Shown one piece after another: positions 8,072 to 17,400 of a stretch of 64,000 nt of DNA. The DNA is taken from NCBI RefSeq assembly GCF_014635665.1, contig NZ_BMDG01000012.1, positions 62,001-126,000 on the forward strand, given 5' to 3'. How positions within the stretch are numbered: position 1 is the first letter of the stretch; every line of letters begins with the position of its first letter. Under the pieces are notes generated by a model that was not told where the DNA came from, searched no databases, and saw nothing but the letters and a program-made list of their open reading frames with translations. The DNA comes from Isoptericola cucumis. GTDB taxonomy: Bacteria; Actinomycetota; Actinomycetes; Actinomycetales; Cellulomonadaceae. Position numbers and translations under genes: made by a program.

Positions 8072-10702
8072 TCAGCGTGCGTCCGCCGGGGCGGGCTCCG
8101 GCTCGGGGGTGGCGTCGGGCGCGCCGTCCTCGGCGTGCGGGTGACGACGCTCCAGCGCCGCCCCCTCGACGTCGACGTTCGGCAGGATCCGCTCGAGCCA
8201 CCGCGGCAGCCACCACGCCGCGTCGCCGAGCAGGTGCATGAGCGCCGGCACGACGAGCATCCGCACGACGAACGCGTCGACGAGCACGCCGAACGCGAGG
8301 GCGAACCCGATCGACCGGATCATGGCGTCCTCGGCGAACACGAACCCGCCGAACACGGAGATCATGATGACGGCCGCCGCGGTGACGACGGAGCGGCCGG
8401 CGCGGAAGCCCTGCGCGACGGCGAGGCGCGCGGGCGCACCGTGGGCGTACGCCTCCCGCATGCCCGAGCCGAGGAAAAGCATGTAGTCCATGGCCAGGCC
8501 GAACAGGATGCCGACGAGGATCGTGGGCAGGAAGTTCAGGATCGGCCCCGGCTGGTGGACGCCGAAGACGCCGGCCAGCCAGCCCCACTGGTAGATCGCC
8601 ACGACGCCGCCGAGGGCGGCGAAGTACGACAGGACGAAGCCGAGGGTCGCGATCACGGGCACGAGGATCGACCGGAACACGACCACGAGGATCAGCAGCG
8701 ACAGGCCGATGACCACGCCGAGGTAGAGCGGCAGCGCGTCGGACAGCTTCTCGGAGATGTCGATGTTGCCCGACGCCGCACCCGCGACGCCGACCTGGAC
8801 GTCGCCCGTCACGGTCGCGTCCCCGGTGCCCTGCACGTCGACCGCCAGCGGGGACAGGCCTCGCAGCGTGTGGACGAGCTGCTCGGTGGACGCGCTCGTC
8901 GGCCCCTCGGTGGGGACCACCTGGAACGCGAGCGTCCAGCCGTCCTCCGACGTCCCGGCGGGCGCGACGGCGACCACGTCGTCCTGCGCGGCGAGCTGCT
9001 TCGCGAGGGCGAGCTGCGTCGCGACCTCGGTGTCCTGGGTGACCGCGTCCGGCACGTCCGCGACCACGAGCAGCGGCCCGTTCACGCCGGCGCCGAACTG
9101 GTCGGCGACCGTCGTGTACGCCGCGTACGACGTGGTGTCCTCGGGGGCCGACGACCCGTCGGGGAGGTTGGTCCGCAGGTCGAGCGCCGGGATGGCGACG
9201 ACGCCGAGCACCGCGACGCCGAGGACCACGCGGCCCACCGCGACGAGCGTCCGCATCGGCTTCACCGGCGTCGCCTGCTTCGCCGGCGGCACGTCGGCCG
9301 CGGCCGCCTGCCCGAGGCGCCCGCGCTCCTTGCGGCTGAGGATCCGCATGCCGATGGCGGACAGCAGCGCCGGCGTGAGCGTCACCGCGACCAGCACCGC
9401 GACGGCGACCGAGGCCGCGCCGACGGTGCCCATGAGGCCGAGGAACGGGATGCCGGTGACGTTGAGCGCGAGCAGCGCGATCACGACCGTCGCGCCGGCG
9501 AAGACGACGGCGTTGCCCGACGTGCCGTTGGCGAGCGCCACGGACTCGCGGACCTCGTAGCCGTCCTTCAGCTGCTGGCGGTGCCGGTTGACGATGAACA
9601 GCGCGTAGTCGATGCCGACGGCGAGGCCGAGCATGAGGCCGAGCACCGGCGTCACGGACGACATCTGCACGACGCCCGAGAACGCCAGGGCGCCCATCGC
9701 CGCGACGCCGACGCCGACCAGCGCGGTGAGCAGCGGCAGCCCGGCACCGACGAACGTGCCGAGCATGACGACGAGCACGACGGCCGCCACGACCAGGCCG
9801 ACGACCTCGCCCGGCCCCACGACCGACGGCGTCTCCTGGGCGATGTCGGAGCCGAAGTCCACGCTCACGCCGCCGACGTCCGCGACCCCGTCGGTGATGG
9901 CGCCGATGACGGCGTCCTTGGTCTCCATGTCCACGGCCATCAGGTCGTCGGTGAACATCACGGTGGCGACGGCGGTGGAGCCGTCGTCGGACACGAGGGT
10001 GATCCCGGACGCGAGGTCCAGCAGCTCCCGGCCCTGCTCGAGCTGCGTGGCCTGCTCGTCGAGCTCGGCGGCGCCGTCCGCGAGCTCCGCGGTCTTCTCG
10101 TCGAGGGTGTCCTGCTGCGCGTCGAGCTGCTCCTGCTGGGCGTCGAGCTGCGGGGCGGCGAGCTCGGCCTGGCCGGCGGCCTCCGCCTGGGCGCGGGCGT
10201 CGTCGAGCTGGGCCTGGCCCGCCTCGACCTCGGCGCGCGCGGCGTCGAGCTGCTGCTGACCCGCCTCGAGCTGGTCCCGCCCGTCCGCGAGCCGGTCGCG
10301 CCCGTCGGCGATCTGCTTCTCGCCGTCGGCGAGCTGGTCGGCCTGCTCCTGCCGGTCGGCCTCGGTGGTGAACGGGTCGACAGCGTCCTCGACGCCGTCG
10401 ATGCCCGTCGCCCCGGCGAGGATCTCGCCCAGGGCCTTCTCCTGGTCGGCGGTGAACTCCGAACCGTCGTCCGTGCTCAGCACGACGGTGCCGGCGCCGC
10501 CCGCCGCCTCGGGCAGCTCGTCGGCGAGCTGGTCGGTCACCTCCTGCGTCGGCGTGCCGGGGATCGAGAAGCTGTCGCTCAGGGTCCCCGCCCCGACGGC
10601 GTAGCCGACGCCGGCGATCGCCAGGACGGCGACCCACGCGGCGACGACGGTCTTGACGCGTCGCGACGCGAAGCGTCCGAGGCGGTAGAGCAGCTCAGCC
10701 AT
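8072..10702 (-). CDS. MMPL/RND family transporter
   Basis: 876-residue transporter with the MMPL topology: one N-terminal helix (about 18-38), a first external domain, five helices, a second external domain and a C-terminal helix bundle (for example TILVGILFGLAMDYMLFLGS). MMPL proteins export lipids or hydrophobic compounds using the proton gradient. The first external domain contains a long heptad-like Gln/Asp/Ala-rich stretch (residues about 115-230) with repeated LADG, LDAQQ and LDEQ units, predicted to form an extended coiled coil that could project into the envelope. Its start overlaps the stop of the upstream tetR gene by 8 bases, so the pair forms one operon and the exporter is probably controlled by that repressor. 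Substrate unknown. Confidence 0.9.
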   Translation of the reverse strand: MAELLYRLGRFASRRVKTVVAAWVAVLAIAGVGYAVGAGTLSDSFSIPGTPTQEVTDQLADELPEAAGGAGTVVLSTDDGSEFTADQEKALGEILAGATGIDGVEDAVDPFTTEADRQEQADQLADGEKQIADGRDRLADGRDQLEAGQQQLDAARAEVEAGQAQLDDARAQAEAAGQAELAAPQLDAQQEQLDAQQDTLDEKTAELADGAAELDEQATQLEQGRELLDLASGITLVSDDGSTAVATVMFTDDLMAVDMETKDAVIGAITDGVADVGGVSVDFGSDIAQETPSVVGPGEVVGLVVAAVVLVVMLGTFVGAGLPLLTALVGVGVAAMGALAFSGVVQMSSVTPVLGLMLGLAVGIDYALFIVNRHRQQLKDGYEVRESVALANGTSGNAVVFAGATVVIALLALNVTGIPFLGLMGTVGAASVAVAVLVAVTLTPALLSAIGMRILSRKERGRLGQAAAADVPPAKQATPVKPMRTLVAVGRVVLGVAVLGVVAIPALDLRTNLPDGSSAPEDTTSYAAYTTVADQFGAGVNGPLLVVADVPDAVTQDTEVATQLALAKQLAAQDDVVAVAPAGTSEDGWTLAFQVVPTEGPTSASTEQLVHTLRGLSPLAVDVQGTGDATVTGDVQVGVAGAASGNIDISEKLSDALPLYLGVVIGLSLLILVVVFRSILVPVIATLGFVLSYFAALGGVVAIYQWGWLAGVFGVHQPGPILNFLPTILVGILFGLAMDYMLFLGSGMREAYAHGAPARLAVAQGFRAGRSVVTAAAVIMISVFGGFVFAEDAMIRSIGFALAFGVLVDAFVVRMLVVPALMHLLGDAAWWLPRWLERILPNVDVEGAALERRHPHAEDGAPDATPEPEPAPADAR

Positions 10703-11408
10703 GGTGTCCTTCAGTTGCGATCGGGCCAGGTGGGGTGGTGCGCAGGGCGGGAACGAGGTGGTCGAGCAGGGCGGACCAGGTGTCGTGAGCAGCGCCGTCC
10801 GACGCGCCGCCGGTCCGGGCGAACCAGTGACGGTGCAGCACGACGAGGCTGCTCATGGCCTGGGCGACGAGGAGCTCCACGTCGAGGGCCTCGACGTCGG
10901 CGTGCCGGCGCGCGAGGTCCGCCGCGAGCTCCTCGCTGACGTCGGACAGCGACCGCAGCAGCAGCATCGCCTGGTGCGGAGGCACGACGGCGGCGTCCGC
11001 CGACTCCCCCGCGAGGCCGAGGCCGCGCGTGAGGGACGCCATCGGCGCCACGAGCTCCGCGCGCCGCAGCGCCGCGACGAGGTCGTCGCGGAGGGCGTCG
11101 CGCGCGGCGTCCGGGCCGGGACCGGCCGGCGTCGGCGGCGCGACGGCGTGGAGCGCGTCGCGGACGGTGCCGAACGCGTCGGCACCGACGGCCGCGACGA
11201 CGTCGTCGAGCGACGGGAAGTGGTTGAAGACGGTGCGCCGGGAGACGCCCGCGCGCGTGGCGAGGTCGTCGACCGAGAAGCCGACGCCGCCACCGTCGTG
11301 CATGAGAGCCGCGGCCGCCTGGACGATGTCGCGGCGCGTCCGGGCCTTCAGCAGGGCACGCTTCCCGACGGACGGGCCGTCAGGACGCGGGGAGGGGGTC
11401 GGCGGCAC
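10695..11408 (-). CDS. TetR/AcrR family regulator of the MMPL exporter
   Basis: 237-residue repressor with an N-terminal TetR helix-turn-helix (VGFSVDDLATRAGVSRRTVFNHFPSLDDVV, roughly residues 42-71) and a divergent ligand-binding C-terminus. It is followed with an 8-base overlap by the MMPL gene, the usual repressor-exporter arrangement. The start is a GTG at 11408 located 6 bases after a TAGTGT -10 element, so the message is probably leaderless. The promoter is overlaid by a 39-bp palindrome, predicting autorepression of the two-gene operon. Confidence 0.88.
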   Translation of the reverse strand: MPPTPSPRPDGPSVGKRALLKARTRRDIVQAAAALMHDGGGVGFSVDDLATRAGVSRRTVFNHFPSLDDVVAAVGADAFGTVRDALHAVAPPTPAGPGPDAARDALRDDLVAALRRAELVAPMASLTRGLGLAGESADAAVVPPHQAMLLLRSLSDVSEELAADLARRHADVEALDVELLVAQAMSSLVVLHRHWFARTGGASDGAAHDTWSALLDHLVPALRTTPPGPIATEGHHG

Positions 11409-11414
11409 GGAGCG

Positions 11415-11456
11415 ACACTAGGCGGCTCGCTGCACTGAGTGCAACGAGCCGCCTAG
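11415..11456 (-). promoter_or_regulatory. Leaderless promoter overlaid by a 39-bp TetR-type palindrome
   Basis: Bases 11418-11456 form a palindrome with arms CTAGGCGGCTCG and a core TGCACT-g-AGTGCA; only one arm position (C/A) and the central base break symmetry. Read on the minus strand, TTGCAC (11444-11439), an 18-base spacer and TAGTGT (11420-11415) form a promoter inside the palindrome, with transcription expected to begin at the GTG of tetR (11408). The core resembles common TetR operators. The stem also lies 23 bases beyond the stop of the giant surface-protein gene and could serve as its terminator. Confidence 0.7.
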
Positions 11457-11478
11457 GTGACGCTGGTCTCCTTCCGCG

Positions 11479-14400
11479 TCAGTGCACCCCGCGCCGTCGC
11501 ACGTTCACGAGCACCACACCCGCCGCCGTCAGCAGGACGACCAGGCCCAGCAGCTTGATGAAGTCCGCACCCGTGCGCGGCAGCCAGCCCGGCAGGCCGC
11601 TGTCGTCACCACCGGTGGCGCCACCGTTCCCGCCGTCGTCGCCGCCGTCCGCGGGCGGGGGCGGCGGGCCGAACGTGTTGGTCACAGTGACCGACGCCGG
11701 GTCGGCCGCGACCGTCACCGCGCCCGGGTCGCCGCCGTCGACGCTGGAGACGGTCGAAGCGGCCGCCCCGCCGTCGTCGGTCTCCGTGACGACACAGTCC
11801 GCGCCGACCGGCAGCCCGTCGTAGGTGACCGGGTCGCCCGGGGTGAGCTCGCGCGCCGCTCCGTCGGGGATCTCGATCGACTCGCCCTGGAACGTGCACT
11901 CGAGCGCGACCTCGAACGGCCCGACGTCGTACGAGTCGCCCTCGAACTCGACCACCTTGTCCACCGCGATCGACCCGACGTCGAACGTGTTCGTCACCGT
12001 CACGGTCACCGGGTCGCCGTCCGTGCCAGGCACCACGACCTGGCCCGGCTCCCCGTCCTCCACGGTCGTGGAGACCGTGGACGACGTCGCGCCCGCGACG
12101 TCCGTCTCGGTCACGACGCAGTCGGCGCCGACCGGCAGCTCCGTGTACGTCACCGGCTCGCCGGGGGTGATCTCCCGCACGGCCCCGCCGGGGATCTCGA
12201 CCGGCTCCCCCTCGAACGTGCACTCGAGGGAGACCTCGAACGGCCCGTCGCCGTACAGCTCCGCACCGTCGCCGACCACGACCTTGTCGACCGTGAGCTC
12301 GCCCAGGTCGAAGGTGTTGGTCGCGGTGAGCGTCACCTGCTCGCCGTCGGACGGCGGCACCACGACCTCACCCGGTCCGCCGCCGTCCACGGCGGTCGAC
12401 ACTGTCGTGGACGTCGCGCCGCCGTCCTCGGTCTCGGTGACGACGCAGTCCGCTCCCACCGGGAGCCCGGCGTAGACCGCGGGCTCGTCCGGAGCCACCG
12501 TGCGGGTGGCGCCGTCCGGCACCTCGATCGCGTTGCCCTCGAACGTGCACTCGGCCGTCACCTCGAACGGGCCGGTGCCGTACTGGGCGCCCTCACCGTC
12601 CACGACCTTCTCGACGGTGAACTCACCGACGTCGTAGATGTTGGTGACGACGACCTCGACCGGATCGGCCAGGTCGGCCCCGTCGACCGGTACCGTCACC
12701 GGCTCCGACTGCGGCTCCTCGTCCGGCGGCACCAGATACGAGACCGACGTCGCGCCCCCGGTGCCGGTCTCCGTGACCGTGCACGTGTCCCCGTCCTGGA
12801 GCCCGAAGTAGAGCGCCGGGAAGCCTGGCCCGAACCGACGGGTGTCACCGCCGGGAATCGTCTCGACCGGGACACCTTGGTCGTCGACGCAGGAGATCGA
12901 CGCCTGGTACGGGAACTCGTCGAACGGGATGTCCGCGAAGAACTGCTGGTACTCGTCGACCAGCTCCTGGATCTCGTCCGGGTCGGTGGGCAGCGGGTCC
13001 GGGATCTCCGGGGGCGCCGGCAGGTCCGGCATCGGCGGGGCGAACTCGGCCGCCTCGCCGTCCACCACCTTGCGCACCACCAGCGGGCTGGTCTCGAACG
13101 TGTTCGTCACGGTGATGACGACCGGGTCCTCGTCGGCGCCGCCGACGGTGACGTCACCGCTGGTGGCGGGGTCGCCCTCGCCCACCGGGTCCATCTCGAC
13201 CGAGGTGGCCCCGAAGTCCTGGGTCTCGGTCACGGCGCACACCGCGCCGACCGGCAGGTCGTCGTAGGTGATCGTCTGGCCACCGTTGATGGTGCGCAGC
13301 TCGCCGCCCGGGATGGCGATCGTCTCGCTCTCGAAGGTGCAGGAGAGCTCGACCTCGAACGGCCCGGGCCCGTACAGCGCGCCCAGGCCGGCCAGGTCCT
13401 TGGTCACCTGCAGCGACGCCAGGTCGAACGTGTTCGTGACCGTGACCTCGGTCGGGTCGTCGCCGATCGTGACCTCGCCCGGCGCACCGTCGTCGACGGA
13501 CGAGATCGTGACCTCGGTGGCCCCGCCCGTCGTCGGCTCCGTGACGACGCAGTCCGCGCCGACCGGCAGGTCGCCGTATGTCACCGGCTCCCCCGGGGTG
13601 ATCTCGCGCGTCGCACCGCCCGGGATCTCGATGGCCTCGCCCTGGTACGTGCACTCCAGGGTGACCTCGAACGGGCCGGTGCCGTACTGCGCGCCGTCAC
13701 CGTCCACCATCTTGTCGACCACGACCTCGCCGACGTCGAACGTGTTGGTCACGGTGATCTCGGCCGGGTCATCACCCGCGGGAGGCACCACGACCTCGCC
13801 CGGGTCACCACCCTCCACGGTGGTGGAGACCGTCGACGAGGTGGCTCCCCCGTCTTCCGTCTCCGTCACGACGCACTCCGCGCCGACGGGGATCCCGTCG
13901 TAGCTGACCGACTCCCCTCCGACGAGCGTCTGCGTCGCCGGGTCGATCTCGACCGGCTCACCCTGGTACGTGCACTCCAGGGTGACCTCGAACGGGCCGT
14001 CCCCGTACAGGTCGGCGCCGGCCCCGTCCACGACCTTGTCGACCACGATCCCGCCGACGTCGAAGGTGTTGGTGGCGGTGACCTCCGCGGTCTCACCGGC
14101 GCCCACCGTGACCGGGTTCGGCGTGACGACGGTGTCGGTCGCGCCACCGTCGTCCGTCTCGGTGATGTCGCACTCGGCCCCCGCGGGCAGGTTCTCGATC
14201 GTGAGCTCCAGCGGGTCGTCGCCGCCCAGGCTCACCGAGTCCTCGTACACGGTGCGCGGCTCGCCGCCCGTGTCGTCCAGCGTGCAGACGATGTCGAACG
14301 TGAACGGCCCGTCGCCATACTCGGGTGCACCCTCGCCTTCCACCACCTTGGTGAGGTGGATCGCGCCGTCGCCGAAGGTGTTGGTCACGCCGACCTGCGT

Positions 14401-17400
14401 GCCGGCCGTGCCCTCGTCGTCGGGGACGATGACAACGTCGGCGGATGTGCCGTCGGTGGTGACCGGGTCCTCCCCCGGCTGCGTCACGGTCATCGATGTC
14501 GACGCCGCTCCCGCGGTGTCCGTCTCGGTGACCGTGCACTCGGCGTTGACCGGGAGCCCCTCGAGGGTCACGGGCGTGCCGTCGGCGTCAAGCTCCACGA
14601 CCATCGGGGTGTCCGCGTCGTATCCCTCGGCGAACACCTCCTCGCCGAGGAACGTGCACTCCACCGCGGCCTCGAACGGGCCGTAGGAGATCGGGTTGCC
14701 GTCCTGGTCGACGGCGTCGCTCACGACGTCCTTGGACAGCTCCAGGCTCGCCAGGTCGTACTCGTTCGTGATCGCGATCTGCGCGGGGGCCGTCTCGTCG
14801 CCGATCGTGACCGACTCCGGGGTGACGGTGAAGTCCGTCTGCCCGTTCACGGCCGCGTCCTCGGTCAGGGTGCACTCGGCCCCGTACGGGAGGTTCGGCA
14901 CGGTCACGGGTTCGTCCGGACTGACGGTGATCGTGACCGGGTCGAGATCGGTCTCCACCCACGTCCCCACGGCCGACGTGCACTCCACCTGGACCTCGAA
15001 CGAGTCCGGTGCGTACTGGTCGGCCCCGTCGCCCGTGACGAACTTGTTCACCTCGAGCGGTCCGGTCGCCGTCGCGACCCCGACCTTGACGCCCTCGGTG
15101 GGCAGGTTGTTCTGCCGGCCCGCCTGCTGGGTGACGACGACGCCGCCGGCGGCCGCGGAGTTCCATGCGATCGACCGGTCGCCGGCCTCCGGCGCCGCCG
15201 GCGGGGTGGTCGTCGTGCCCTCCAGCGCGATGGAGTCGCCCGGCTCGAACAGGTCGTCCTCGGGAAAGGTCACGACCACCTTCAACGCGGTGATCTGCTG
15301 GTAGACCTCTTCCGACTCGTCTCCGGTCAGCTCGACCCACCCGGTCTCCGGGTCGCCGGTCGGGCACGGCATGGTGATCGGGTCTTCGATGTCGCCCATG
15401 CAGTAGTCCTGCGTGGTCGAGTAGTAGAACGTGCCCTCGGCGCCGGGGGGGAGGTTGACGAACTCCGGCGGCGGGTCGTTGGTGAGGATCGGCGCCCACT
15501 CGGACCCGCGATCGGCGCCCGCGTACGAGCCCGTGTCGCCCGGGGTCGGCAGCCGGTCGTACAGCACCAGCGTGTCCATCGGGAGGTTGCCGACGTTCTC
15601 CACGCCGACCTGCCACGTCTCGTTGTGGCCCGGAGCGATGACCGGGGTGCACGGGTACGCGTAGAAGCCGGCCCCGTTGGGTGTGCACTCGAAGCTCTGG
15701 TCCGGGTAGGCCGGGTCGAGCATGACGTCGAGCTCGTCGTCGTCGGTCGCCTTGACGAGCTTCTGCTGCTGGAGTGCCGCCGAGCCGGTCGGGGTGACGT
15801 CGGCGTCCGCCTCGCAGGCGCCGGTCTCCTCGTTGAGCCGCTGCGCACACTCGTCCCAGGGCCGGTCGCCCGTGACACCGGCGGTGTTCTCCACCGGGGT
15901 CTGCGGCGGCAGGCCGAGCCGGAACTGCACCATCACGGTGATGGTGTAGCTCTGCCCGACCTCGAGCACCGAGCCCTCGGGGAAGCTGAACCCGAGGCTG
16001 TCGATGTCGCCCTGCTGGTCGACGGTCACCTGAGCGGCGTCGGTCGGCAGGTCGGGGGTGCTGGTGTCGGGGTCCGAGACGCCGCCCAGGGAGTAGCTGA
16101 ACGGTTCGTCCTCACCCTCGGCGATCCGCAGCTGCGCGCCCTCGTCGTCGAACGGCATCGGGTCGTCCGTCACCACGGGGTCCACGATCGGCCGGTCGCC
16201 CGTGTTCGTGAACGTGATGTTCATGGGGAACGTCGCCTCGGGCGCCTCGGTGCCGCCCGTGGGGACGCCGTCGAAGTCCTTCTCGATCATCACCCCGTTG
16301 GTCGCGTGCTGGTACAGGATCGACGACTCGGCCTCGTCGGTCGCCGACACCGGCACGAGCTCCCCCGTGTCCGGGTCGGTGACCAGGTCGGCACCCGTCG
16401 TGCTGCCCTGGACGGAGTTGCTCGCCACGCCGGGGTCGGTCTCGCCAGGGCCGGGCGGGTTCGCGGCGAGGTCCGGGAGCACCGGGCCGCCGGAGCGCAT
16501 CTCGTCGCGGCGCAGGATCTGGATCGGCACCTCCTGCGTCGGGGTCGCCGGGTTCTCCCAGATCGACCCGTCCGTGCGCGTGAAGGTGAACCGCAGGCCC
16601 TGCACGTCCTCCGGCGCCACGCCGTCCGGCAGCGTGAACGTGTCCGACGGCGTGCCGGTGACCCAGTCACCGCCCGTCACGGTGACCGGGTCCTCCGACC
16701 CGGGCTCACCGGTGAAGGTGCCGCCGGTGAAGGCATCCACCTGCACCTGCTGGATGGGGCGGGCCAGGTCGGCGCTCGGGTCGAACCCGACGAAGTCGTA
16801 CTGGTTCCAGAACTGCGGGTCGTCGTCCGTGAGCACCATCTCGACGCTGCGCGACGGGCCCTGCGGCTGGCCGGTGAGCGTCATGACCACGGGGGTGTCC
16901 CCCGGGTTGCCGTGGTTCGGCTCGACGATCGTGTCGGGGGTGAACGACTTGCCCACCTCGAGGGCGATCTCCGCGTCCTGCAGCTCCATGGTCGCGTCGT
17001 CGTTGTCGAGGCGGACGTCCTCCGTGGTGCCGCCCGGGTCGTCGATCGTCGCGGCCGACATGTTCGGCACCGGGCTGTAGTCGGCCACCGTGATCGGGGC
17101 GTCCGAGTACCGGTCGAACTGCCGCAGCTGCAACGTGAGGTCCATGCTGCCGGCCGCGCCCGGCGCGACGAGGCCGTCGTACGCCACCTCGACGCCGACG
17201 ACGTCGTCCAGGTCGCTCACGGCGAGCGCCTCGGCCTCGTCCTCGGTGAAGGTCGCCGTGGTGTCGTCGTCGTAGTGCAGCGTGACCGTAGTGGTCTCCG
17301 TGCCCTCCGGCGGCGTGAGGTCGATCGCCGTCAGGGTGAATGCGTCGAACGGCTTCGTGCCGTCCGCCGTCTCCACATCACCCGAGCCCTCGACGGTCGG

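Noticed and set aside
7496-10939. 1147-codon plus-strand open frame
   Set aside because: It spans parts of three minus-strand genes (hydrolase, MMPL, TetR) and has no motif; it is an antisense shadow.
12240-15070. Tandem duplications suggesting an assembly artefact or transposon
   Set aside because: The repeats diverge in sequence while keeping frame and key residues, as expected of protein domains.
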